Shown one piece after another: positions 34,281-40,890 of a stretch of DNA of 41,148 nucleotides; the stretch's first letter is position 1, and every line of letters starts with the position of its first letter. Location of the stretch: positions 1 through 41,148 of the forward strand of contig JAFULU010000015.1 of the NCBI GenBank assembly GCA_017483125.1, given 5' to 3'. Source of the DNA: Clostridia bacterium. Lineage in GTDB: Bacteria > Bacillota > Clostridia > Oscillospirales > CAG-272. The notes beneath the pieces were generated by a model. That model did no database searches. It saw only the letters and a program-made list of their open reading frames with translations, and had not been told where the DNA came from. A program made the translations under genes and the position numbers.

Positions 34281-34339
34281 TCCCGAAAGGATGCTTCCCC
34301 ATCCCAACCCTGTAATCTATTTTTTAGGAGATAAACATT

Positions 34340-35542
34340 ATGGAACAGACAAGAAGAGTCGGTACCGTATCCCGGGGTATTCGCTGCCCCATCATCCGCG
34401 AGGGCGACGATCTGGCCGCCATCGTCACCGAGAGCGTCATCGAGGCCGCCAAGTCCGAGGGCTTTGAGCTTCGTGACCGTGACGTGATTTCTCTGACCGA
34501 GTCCATCGTGGCCCGCTCTCAGGGCAACTACTGCTCGGTGCAGAACATCGCCGACGACGTCCGCGCCAAGCTGGGCGGCGGTACGGTGGGTGTCATCTTC
34601 CCCATCCTCTCCCGCAACCGCTTCGCCATCTGCCTGCGCGGTATCGCCATGGGCTGTAAGAAGGTGGTGCTCATGCTGTCCTACCCCTCCGACGAGGTTG
34701 GCAACGAGCTGGTGTCTCTGGACAAGATCGACGAGGCCGGGGTGAATCCCTACTCCGACGTGCTGTCTCTGGAGAAGTACCGCGAGCTGTTTGGCGAGAA
34801 CAAGCACGAGTTCACCGGCGTGGACTACGTGGAGTACTACGGCAACCTGGTCCGCGAGTGCGGCGCCGAGTGCGAGATTATCTTCGCCAACCAGGCCAAG
34901 ACTATTCTGAACTACACCGACTGCGTCCTCAACTGCGACATTCACACCCGCGCCCGCACCAAGCGCATCCTGCTGGCGAACGGTGCCAAGATCGTTTGCG
35001 GTCTGGACGAGATCATGAACGCTCCCATCGACGGCAGCGGCTGCAACGAGAAGTACGGTCTCCTGGGCTCCAACAAGTCCACCGAGGACAAGGTCAAGCT
35101 CTTCCCCCGTGAGTGCAAGCCTCTGGTGCTGGACATCCAGGCCCGCATTCTGGCCGCCACCGGCAAACACGTGGAGGTCATGGTCTACGGCGACGGTGCC
35201 TTCAAGGATCCCAAGGGTAAGATCTGGGAACTGGCTGACCCCGTGGTGTCTCCCGCCTTCACCGACGGTCTGATCGGTACTCCCAACGAGCTGAAGCTGA
35301 AGTACCTGGCCGACAACGACTACAAGGATCTGTCGGGTGAGGCTCTCCGCGAGGCCATTTCCAAGTCCATCCGTGAGAAGGAGGCTCAGGGCTCTCTGGT
35401 GGGCAACATGGCCGCCCAGGGTACCACCCCCCGTCAGCTCACCGACCTCATCGGCTCCCTCTGCGACCTGACCTCCGGCTCGGGCGATAAGGGTACCCCC
35501 GTGGTGCTGGTTCAGGGCTATTTCGATAACTACACCAACTGA
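34340..35542 (+). CDS. Coenzyme F420-0:L-glutamate ligase family protein
   Basis: 400 residues. I recognise the long form of the CofE/FbiB-like ligase family common in Clostridia and Bacteroidetes (TVSRGIRCPIIREGDDL, ITESIVARSQGNY, FPILSRNRFAICLRGI, GDGAFKDP, QGTTPRQLTDLIGSLCDL), so the call rests on family recall. CofE joins glutamate to coenzyme F420 with GTP, but most gut Clostridia do not make F420 and no other F420 genes are seen, so the real substrate is unknown; another gamma-glutamyl or amide-forming ligation is possible. The ATG follows AGGAG at 9 nt, 59 bp after the regulator, and guaA follows 25 bp later, which suggests one operon with purine-linked function. Confidence 0.78.
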   Translation: MEQTRRVGTVSRGIRCPIIREGDDLAAIVTESVIEAAKSEGFELRDRDVISLTESIVARSQGNYCSVQNIADDVRAKLGGGTVGVIFPILSRNRFAICLRGIAMGCKKVVLMLSYPSDEVGNELVSLDKIDEAGVNPYSDVLSLEKYRELFGENKHEFTGVDYVEYYGNLVRECGAECEIIFANQAKTILNYTDCVLNCDIHTRARTKRILLANGAKIVCGLDEIMNAPIDGSGCNEKYGLLGSNKSTEDKVKLFPRECKPLVLDIQARILAATGKHVEVMVYGDGAFKDPKGKIWELADPVVSPAFTDGLIGTPNELKLKYLADNDYKDLSGEALREAISKSIREKEAQGSLVGNMAAQGTTPRQLTDLIGSLCDLTSGSGDKGTPVVLVQGYFDNYTN

Positions 35543-35567
35543 TTTTATAACATAGGAGGCATTTCGT

Positions 35568-36578
35568 ATGATCGACTTTACTTCCAACGTGCGCCCCGAG
35601 TCCATGGAGCGCATCGTGAATTTTGATCTGGCCAACGCCTTCATCGAGGAGGCCGTGGCCGCCGTCCGCGCTCAGGTGGGCGACAAGAAGGTTCTGCTGG
35701 CTCTGTCGGGCGGCGTGGACTCCTCCGTGGTGGCCGCTCTGCTCATCAAGGCTATTGGCCGTCAGCTGACCTGCGTACACGTCAACCACGGTCTCATGCG
35801 TAAGGGTGAGTCCGAGCAGGTCATCGAGGTCTTCGGCAAGGAGATGGACTGCAACCTGGTCTACGTGGACGCCACCGACCGCTTCCTGGATCTGCTGGCG
35901 GGTGTCAGCGATCCCGAGCGCAAGAGAAAGATCATCGGCGCGGAGTTCATCAACGTGTTTGCCGACGAGGCCCGCAAGCTGGAGGGCGTGGAGTTCCTGG
36001 CCCAGGGCACCATTTACCCCGACATTCTGGAGAGCGTCAAGCAGGCGGAGGGCAAGAAGGCAGTCAAGTCCCACCACAACGTGGGCGGCCTTCCCGAGGA
36101 TCTGAAGTTCGCTCTGGTGGAGCCCATCAAGCTGTTGTTCAAGGACGAGGTCCGTGTGGTGGGCGAGGCCCTGGGTCTGCCCCACGCCATGGTCTACCGT
36201 CAGCCCTTCCCCGGCCCCGGCCTGGGTGTCCGCTGCCTGGGTGCCATCACCCGCGACCGTCTCCACGCCCTGCGTGAGGCCGACGCCATCCTGCGCGAGG
36301 AGTTCGCTCTGAACGGTCTGGCCGAGAAGGTGTGGCAGTACTTCATCGCCATCCCCGACATCAAGAGCGTGGGCGTGAAGGACGAGAGCCGCTACGAGGG
36401 CTGGCCCGCCATCATCCGCGCCGTGAACACCAAGGACGCTATGACGGCGACCATTGAGGAGATTCCTTATCCTGTGCTGCATAAGATTACCGCGAGAATT
36501 ACCGCGGAGGTGGAGGGGATCAACAGAGTGCTGTTTGATCTGACGCCGAAGCCTACGGGGACGATTGAGTGGGAGTAA
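35568..36578 (+). CDS. guaA: GMP synthase, ATP-pyrophosphatase subunit (no glutaminase domain)
   Basis: 336 residues. It activates XMP with ATP and aminates it to GMP, the last step to guanine nucleotides. The PP-loop SGGVDSS is at residues 47-53, with HVNHGLMRKGE and the C-terminal dimerisation domain ending in KPTGTIEWE. The usual bacterial enzyme is about 510-525 residues with an N-terminal glutamine amidotransferase; that domain is absent, so ammonia must come from a separate subunit (two-subunit GuaA as in archaea) or be free. The ATG follows AGGAGG at 8 nt. From about 36436 to the stop, codon use changes to ACG, GCG, ATT and CCT. The last 12 bases begin a 13 bp repeat found again at 39024, marking an integration site. 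Confidence 0.95.
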   Translation: MIDFTSNVRPESMERIVNFDLANAFIEEAVAAVRAQVGDKKVLLALSGGVDSSVVAALLIKAIGRQLTCVHVNHGLMRKGESEQVIEVFGKEMDCNLVYVDATDRFLDLLAGVSDPERKRKIIGAEFINVFADEARKLEGVEFLAQGTIYPDILESVKQAEGKKAVKSHHNVGGLPEDLKFALVEPIKLLFKDEVRVVGEALGLPHAMVYRQPFPGPGLGVRCLGAITRDRLHALREADAILREEFALNGLAEKVWQYFIAIPDIKSVGVKDESRYEGWPAIIRAVNTKDAMTATIEEIPYPVLHKITARITAEVEGINRVLFDLTPKPTGTIEWE

Positions 36579-36579
36579 T
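36567..36579 (+). repeat. Left attachment-type direct repeat (attL)
   Basis: GAGTGGGAGTAAT encodes the last residues (E-W-E) and stop of GMP synthase plus one base. An identical copy lies at 39024-39036. Confidence 0.78.
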
Positions 36580-36670
36580 AAACGCAAGTCGAAAAAGCCT
36601 TATATATTTAGGGTTTACGGCACTCAAAGCGAGTTTTTGATACCGTTTTGATACAGAATTCATTCATGAA

Positions 36671-36707
36671 CAACGGCAGGATTGAAAAAATCTTGCCGTT
36701 GTTTTTA
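36671..36707 (+). terminator. Terminator inside the left end of the island
   Basis: A 13 bp stem (CAACGGCAGGATT with AATCTTGCCGTTG, one G-U pair) is followed by TTTTTA. It now ends transcription from guaA. A second weaker stem (GGTGCC with GGCACC, then AATTTTT) follows at 36714-36742. Confidence 0.85.
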
Positions 36708-36773
36708 TATGTCGGTGCCGCTTCGGTGGCACCCAATTTTTCATATCAGTTCACACCATTTCCGCATAAATAT

Positions 36774-36781
36774 GTTATAAT
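36774..36781 (+). promoter_or_regulatory. Extended -10 promoter of the island sigma factor
   Basis: TGTTATAAT at 36773-36781 matches an extended -10 element without a good -35. Downstream, CTTTCAAAA occurs twice (near 36798 and 36822), a short direct repeat that may be a binding site. The rest of 36580-36884 shows no gene. Confidence 0.5.
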
Positions 36782-36884
36782 ATAAAAAATCCGAAAAACT
36801 TTCAAAAATCATTACACACTTTCAAAATTTTTGGTACTACTATTTATGAAGGGCCTTTCAAAAACGCGAGGAAGGAGGCGAGCT

Positions 36885-37481
36885 ATGGAACTTCAAAACA
36901 AACAGACGGTGAGAATACCGATGGACGATGACAAGATCGTTGAGCTGTATTGGGAACGCAATGAAAAAGCGGTTGAGGAAACCGACTTCAAATACAAGAA
37001 GTATTTGTTTTCTATTGCCTACAATATCGTTCACGATAGGCTTGACTGCGAGGAATGCTTGAACGATACATATCTTGGTGCGTGGAATGCAATTCCACCG
37101 ACAAAGCCAAGTGTGTTAAAAGCATTTCTGACAACGATTATACGAAGAATTGCGATCAAACGCTACCACAGCAATATGCGGCAGAACGTAATACCTTCTG
37201 AAATGACGGTATCCTTGTCCGAGCTTGAAGATTTCGTAGCAGGTGATGAGGATGTCGGTGCGGAATTCGATGCCGAGAGGCTCGGACACATCATCAGCGA
37301 CTTTGTTCGCTCGCTCTCTGAGCGTAGGCAGTTCATATTTATGAGTCGGTACTACTTAGCCGATCCTATTGATACGATTGCAAGTGATCTGAGCTTGAGT
37401 CGTTCAATGGTAAACAAGGAGCTTGCCGCCATCAGAAGTGCCTTGAAAGAAAAACTTGAAAGTGAGGGTTATTCGATATGA
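36885..37481 (+). CDS. Sigma-70-family (ECF-like) sigma factor of the island
   Basis: 198 residues. The ATG at 36885 follows AAGGAGG at 6 nt; an in-frame start 54 bp upstream adds an unlikely leader. Region 2 is around YKKYLFSIAYNIVHD to NDTYLGAWNAIPP, and region 4 is the final helix-turn-helix LADPIDTIASDLSLSRSMVNKELAAIR. It directs RNA polymerase to a small regulon when released from control. The following gene overlaps its stop by ATGA and encodes a one-TM membrane protein, the typical clostridial sigma plus membrane-partner arrangement. AT-rich codon use differs from the host genes. A related pair lies at 40333-41148. Confidence 0.9.
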   Translation: MELQNKQTVRIPMDDDKIVELYWERNEKAVEETDFKYKKYLFSIAYNIVHDRLDCEECLNDTYLGAWNAIPPTKPSVLKAFLTTIIRRIAIKRYHSNMRQNVIPSEMTVSLSELEDFVAGDEDVGAEFDAERLGHIISDFVRSLSERRQFIFMSRYYLADPIDTIASDLSLSRSMVNKELAAIRSALKEKLESEGYSI

Positions 37482-38221
37482 AAAAGAAAGAATGGAATGA
37501 AGGTCTGAATTACCTTGACCCCGACCTTGTTGAAAAATACGTTGAGCAAAAGGATAGGCTCAGACAAAAGAACAAAAAGCCTAAAAGCATATGGCTTCGT
37601 TTCGGGGCAATCGCGGCTTGTTTTGCGGTCGCGTTCATAGCTGTTGCGGGAATTGCGTTTCACGGATATTTTAATAAACCCGTATATTTGGAAAACGGCA
37701 AGATCGACATATCATCCTTATCGGGGGCACAGATTGTGCAAAGTGTACCTGATGTTTCGCAAGGAACTGACGGGGATATTTATCCTCCCGATGAATTTGT
37801 ATCCATTCTGAAGGAAAGAACAGATTTGATAGTGTACGGAACGATACAGAACTTGAAAACAGTTAAGGTCGATGAATTAGGTGCATATTCGTGGTACGTT
37901 TCCACATTTGAAATTCATGTCATTGATGAAATTCGTAATGGAGATGGGACGCAGACCATCACAGTTGTTTCAGCCGCGCGCTACTATAACGATATGCCGG
38001 AATATATTTGCGGTCTGTCGAGCAATTTTGATCTTGCTGAGTCTAAGGCGGGACTCTTTGTTATGAGAGAAAATACAGAGGAAACGTGGCGTATTGCCGG
38101 TGCGGACTTAATCGTTGCAGAATTGGGTGATTATCGTGCAAGTAGCCAATTTGAATGCAACGGCGAAAGCTTTAATTACTTTGGTGAACTAATTGATTTA
38201 GATGAGCTGAAGAAGGAGTAG
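37478..38221 (+). CDS. One-TM membrane partner (putative anti-sigma/sensor) of the island sigma factor
   Basis: 247 residues. The cytoplasmic part (1-39) contains LNYLDPDLVEKYVEQKDR, then a TM segment at about 40-62, and an outer domain of about 180 residues with no family I recognise. The short N-terminal motif LDPDLVEKY is matched by IDPELIARA in the partner of the second sigma gene, which suggests a shared sigma-contact region. The start overlaps the sigma stop (ATGA), so translation is coupled. Inference: it holds the sigma factor at the membrane and reacts to an outside signal; no zinc-anti-sigma motif (H-x3-C-x2-C) is visible, so this role is not proven. Confidence 0.8.
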   Translation: MKKKEWNEGLNYLDPDLVEKYVEQKDRLRQKNKKPKSIWLRFGAIAACFAVAFIAVAGIAFHGYFNKPVYLENGKIDISSLSGAQIVQSVPDVSQGTDGDIYPPDEFVSILKERTDLIVYGTIQNLKTVKVDELGAYSWYVSTFEIHVIDEIRNGDGTQTITVVSAARYYNDMPEYICGLSSNFDLAESKAGLFVMRENTEETWRIAGADLIVAELGDYRASSQFECNGESFNYFGELIDLDELKKE

Positions 38222-38227
38222 TGGGCT

Positions 38228-38305
38228 TTGAATGTGCCCGTACAAATACACGAAGTAAACGAAAATGGTAAGCCGATTTATGTTGATGATTTGGATAACA
38301 GATAA
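38228..38305 (+). CDS. Possible 25-residue ORF, TTG start
   Basis: The TTG at 38228 has AAGGAG 9 nt upstream (overlapping the previous stop) and reads 25 codons to TAA at 38303-38305. The peptide is acidic at its end (YVDDLDNR) and has no recognised family. It could be a small regulatory peptide, a leader for the next gene or a gene remnant. Weak evidence beyond the ribosome site. Confidence 0.3.
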   Translation: MNVPVQIHEVNENGKPIYVDDLDNR

Positions 38306-38311
38306 CCACCA

Positions 38312-38339
38312 ATCATTCGACGACTACCGCAAGGAAAGG
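38312..38339 (+). repeat. Direct repeat copy 1 around the small membrane gene
   Basis: ATCATTCGACGACTACC and the following CAAGGAAAGG recur at 38735-38762 with three mismatches in 28 bp. The first copy supplies the ribosome binding site of the TTG-start gene; the second merges into the terminator stem. Possibly the trace of a gene-cassette-like insertion. Confidence 0.7.
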
Positions 38340-38347
38340 AGTATTAT

Positions 38348-38725
38348 TTGGAACAACGTAAAATAAACAAACTCATCATTCGGGATTCGTTAATAGCCAT
38401 TCCAACTCTACTTTTTACTGGAGCTTGGCTGTTTGTGGTGTTGAATCCGAATATCGAAATATACTCCGGCGCAAATTACGGTTTATCAGTTTTTCTCAAC
38501 TTGTTGCTTCCGTTGACGATAATAGCAATTGCTGAGATTGTATATGCACTGCTTTTGATTGTGGAGTGCATTAAATCACAAGGAAAAACAACAACAGAAA
38601 AGGTATTCAGTTGTATCGGCATATGGTTTGCGGTAATGTATCTATTTCTTGGCGTATATATCTATAGACTTGTTCGTCTTACAATTTTGAAAAAAAGACT
38701 CAATCAAAGCACGCAAACCATATAA
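38348..38725 (+). CDS. Small membrane protein with three TM segments, TTG start
   Basis: 125 residues. The start is TTG at 38348 with AAAGGAG about 6 nt upstream; no ATG is near. Hydrophobic segments lie at about 14-32, 45-70 and 87-107, with a basic C-terminus. No family recognised. It is bracketed by two copies of a 28 bp repeat and followed by a terminator. As the last gene of the island operon it may act with the sigma/membrane-partner pair, for example in sensing or immunity. Confidence 0.7.
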   Translation: MEQRKINKLIIRDSLIAIPTLLFTGAWLFVVLNPNIEIYSGANYGLSVFLNLLLPLTIIAIAEIVYALLLIVECIKSQGKTTTEKVFSCIGIWFAVMYLFLGVYIYRLVRLTILKKRLNQSTQTI

Positions 38726-38734
38726 TACCCGCCG

Positions 38735-38762
38735 ATCATTCGACTCCTACCACAAGGAAAGG
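38735..38762 (+). repeat. Direct repeat copy 2 after the small membrane gene
   Basis: ATCATTCGACTCCTACC and the following CAAGGAAAGG match the copy at 38312-38339 with three mismatches. Confidence 0.7.
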
Positions 38763-38787
38763 CGACACCTGATCTGGTGCCGCCTTT
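38758..38787 (+). terminator. Terminator of the island operon
   Basis: A 12 bp stem with one mismatch (AAAGGCGACACC with GGTGCCGCCTTT) around TGATCT, followed by CAATATTTT. Confidence 0.7.
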
Positions 38788-38835
38788 CAATATTTTAGCA
38801 ATACTGTAAACTTATAAAAAAACTCTGCAAACCTC

Positions 38836-38864
38836 TTGTATTTATTCTTCTTTTATGGTATAAT
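38836..38864 (+). promoter_or_regulatory. Outward promoter at the right end of the island
   Basis: TTGTAT (38836-38841) and TATAAT (38859-38864) are 17 nt apart and point to the right attachment repeat. No ORF follows inside the island, so it may be left from a deleted gene. 38865-39023 otherwise shows only the TGATACC repeats. Confidence 0.6.
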
Positions 38865-39023
38865 AAATTGTCGGGAATAATGTGATTTCCTGGCGGTATC
38901 GCTGATACCATTTTGATACCGTTTTTTCGCAGACTCCATAGATAAAGCGGAAAAAGGCGATCAAATCCCCCGAAAAATCGCTCGAAAAGACCTAAATTCA
39001 CTCAATATAAAGCTAATTTAAGC

Positions 39024-39036
39024 GAGTGGGAGTAAT
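39024..39036 (+). repeat. Right attachment-type direct repeat (attR)
   Basis: GAGTGGGAGTAAT, identical to the end of guaA at 36567-36579. AT-rich island sequence ends here and host-like sequence follows. Confidence 0.75.
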
Positions 39037-39050
39037 CCCAACATACACCC

Positions 39051-39094
39051 AGCAACATGACTGTTTCTCCGAGACGGTCATGTTGCTCTTTATT
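39051..39094 (+). terminator. Strong terminator, probably the original guaA terminator
   Basis: A 17 bp stem with two G-U pairs (AGCAACATGACTGTTTC with GAGACGGTCATGTTGCT) and loop TCC is followed by CTTTATT. It ends 24 bp before the peptidase start. Its position 14 bp after attR suits a terminator displaced from guaA by the island. Confidence 0.85.
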
Positions 39095-39117
39095 CAAGAC
39101 TCAAAGGAGAAACCTGT

Positions 39118-40152
39118 ATGAACATCGACCTTTCTTATCTGGTAAGTACCATGAAGCACCTCATCGACACCCCCAGCCCCGTAGGCTACTACGACGCCAT
39201 CAAGCCCGTCATCGAGTCCTACGCCGCCGAGCTGGGCTACACCGTCACCTACGACAACCGCGACACCGCCTACATCACCGTGGAGGGCCACGACACCTCC
39301 AAGACCGTCTGTATCAGCGCACACGCCGATACCCTGGGCTTCATGGTGCGAGGGATCAACCCCGACGGCACTCTGCGGCTTCGGGCGGTGGGGGGCATCA
39401 ACTTCGCCAACGTGGAGGGGGAGAACGTCACCGTCCACACCCGCGGGGGCCAGACCTTCACGGGGATGCTGGTCTGCGCCCACCACTCGGCTCACGCCTT
39501 TGACGACGCCAAGACCATGGAGCGCAATGAGAATACGGTGTTCGTCCTGCTGGATCAGCACGTCAAGACCGCCGAGGCCGTCCGCGCGTTGGGGATCCGC
39601 AACGGGGACTACGTGGCCATCGTGCCCCGCTTTACAGTGACCGACAACGGCTACATCAAGTGCCGCTTCATCGACGACAAGGCCGCCATGGCCTGCTCCT
39701 TCGCCGCGCTGAAGTACATGGCCGAGAATAGACTCAAGCCCAAGTACAATACGGTCTTCGCCTTCTCCTTCTACGAGGAGATCGGGCTGGGTGGGATCTA
39801 CGTGCCCGCCGAGATCTCGGAGTACGTGGCGGTGGATATCGCCATTCTGGGGCCCGACTCCGACGGCTCGGAGCAGACCGTCACCATCTGCGCCAAGGAC
39901 GCCTCCATGCCCTACGATTACGGTCTGACCAATCGTCTCATCGCCGCCGCTGAGCGGGCAGGGTGCCGCTACGCGGTGGATCTCTTCTACCGCTACGGAT
40001 CGGACGCCAGCCAGGCCATTAAGGGAGGCAACAACCTCCGCGCCGCCGCCTTCGGCATGGGGGTCTATTCCAGCCACGGGGTGGAGCGGGCTCACGTGGA
40101 GGGGATCGAGAATACGGTCAAGCTGATGCTCTCCTACGTGCTGGAGGGGTGA
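39118..40152 (+). CDS. M42-family metallopeptidase (glutamyl aminopeptidase/endoglucanase M type)
   Basis: 344 residues, usual family length. Two-metal aminopeptidase of the cytoplasm that trims peptides. Metal and catalytic residues are visible: H-x-D in SAHADTLGF, D in FIDDKAA, the E-E pair in YEEIGLGG, D in VAVDIA and the final H in YSSHGVERAH. The ATG follows AAAGGAG at 8 nt, just after a strong terminator, so its promoter must lie between or upstream; the outward promoter of the island could contribute only by read-through. Host-like codon use shows it is outside the island. It ends in its own terminator. Confidence 0.93.
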   Translation: MNIDLSYLVSTMKHLIDTPSPVGYYDAIKPVIESYAAELGYTVTYDNRDTAYITVEGHDTSKTVCISAHADTLGFMVRGINPDGTLRLRAVGGINFANVEGENVTVHTRGGQTFTGMLVCAHHSAHAFDDAKTMERNENTVFVLLDQHVKTAEAVRALGIRNGDYVAIVPRFTVTDNGYIKCRFIDDKAAMACSFAALKYMAENRLKPKYNTVFAFSFYEEIGLGGIYVPAEISEYVAVDIAILGPDSDGSEQTVTICAKDASMPYDYGLTNRLIAAAERAGCRYAVDLFYRYGSDASQAIKGGNNLRAAAFGMGVYSSHGVERAHVEGIENTVKLMLSYVLEG

Positions 40153-40170
40153 GTCTTGCATCATACCGTG

Positions 40171-40199
40171 AAAACGGCGGGGTTATTCTCGCCGTTTTT
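40171..40199 (+). terminator. Terminator of the M42 peptidase gene
   Basis: A 9 bp stem (AAAACGGCG with CGCCGTTTT) and a loop of 10 nt, followed by a T-run, 19 bp after the stop codon. The following 130 bp before the next gene contain TAATGTGTAATG near 40256, which may belong to the sigma gene's promoter; no clear sigma-A promoter is seen. Confidence 0.85.
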
Positions 40200-40332
40200 C
40201 TGTACGATCCTGTTTCTCGCCTGCGCTGATCTGGATAATTTGAAAAAAATTTCTGTAATGTGTAATGCGGGAGACCGTTTTCCCGTTATTTAGGGTGAAG
40301 GACCAACAAAACCCCCGAAAGGAGCAACCATC

Positions 40333-40890
40333 ATGGAAGATCAGCAGATCGTGGATCTGTATTTCGCGCGCTCGGAGTCTGCTATCGCCGAGACCGACAA
40401 AAAGTACGGGCGGTACTGCCATTCCATCGCGTACCGCATCCTCGAAGATCAAGAGGACGCCAAGGAGATCGTCAACGACACCTACCTCAAGACCTGGAAC
40501 ACCATTCCCCCCAACCGTCCCGACCCCCTAAAGCCCTACGTTGGGATGATCTGCCGTCACCTTTCCCTTGACCGCTATGAGGAATACCACACCCAAAAGC
40601 GGGGCGGGCAGGTCCCCCTCGTGCTGGAGGAGCTGGCCGAGTGCATCCCCGACGGCGACAGCAGGGCGGATATCGGCGAGAGCGTCGCTTTGCGGGACGC
40701 TTTGGGGCGGTTTATTCGTTCCCTGCCCGAAAAAACGCAGGAAATCTTCCTGCAACGGTACTGGTATTCCTGCTCCGTGGCCGAGATTGCGGAGCTCTAT
40801 GGGATGCGGGAGAACAGCGTCACCGTCCTTCTGCACCGCACCCGAAAAAAGCTGAAGGCGCATTTGCAAAAGGAGGGCTTCGATCTATGA
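40333..40890 (+). CDS. Sigma-70-family (ECF-like) sigma factor, chromosomal paralogue
   Basis: 185 residues. Region 2 is YGRYCHSIAYRILED to NDTYLKTWNTIPP, and region 4 ends the protein (SVAEIAELYGMRENSVTVLLHRTRKKL). It is clearly related to the island sigma factor at 36885: both begin with D-x-x-I-V-x-L-Y and share ETD.KY and NDTYL..WN.IPP. The ATG follows AAAGGAG at 8 nt. The stop overlaps the start of a membrane protein gene (ATGA). Codon use is C-rich like the host, so this looks like the resident copy. Regulon unknown. Confidence 0.92.
   Translation: MEDQQIVDLYFARSESAIAETDKKYGRYCHSIAYRILEDQEDAKEIVNDTYLKTWNTIPPNRPDPLKPYVGMICRHLSLDRYEEYHTQKRGGQVPLVLEELAECIPDGDSRADIGESVALRDALGRFIRSLPEKTQEIFLQRYWYSCSVAEIAELYGMRENSVTVLLHRTRKKLKAHLQKEGFDL

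Larger units (their letters stand above)
36567..39036. mobile_element. Small genomic island inserted at the guaA 3' end
   Basis: The 13 bp GAGTGGGAGTAAT at the end of guaA (36567-36579) recurs directly at 39024-39036. The 2.46 kb between is AT-rich, unlike both flanks, and carries a sigma factor, a membrane partner and small membrane ORFs. The last codons of guaA are a known target for tyrosine-recombinase islands. A 15 bp motif TTTTGATACCGTTTT lies near both ends (36635-36649 and 38911-38925) and could be arm-type recombinase sites. No integrase, excisionase or transfer gene is present, so it is a deleted remnant or depends on another element. The strong terminator at 39051-39094, 14 bp past the right repeat, probably served guaA before insertion. 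Confidence 0.75.

Noticed and set aside
38795..39001. Minus-strand frame of 68 codons at the island's right end as an integrase remnant
   Set aside because: The translation shows none of the R-H-R-Y tyrosine recombinase motifs; the TGATACC repeats are better kept as possible binding sites.
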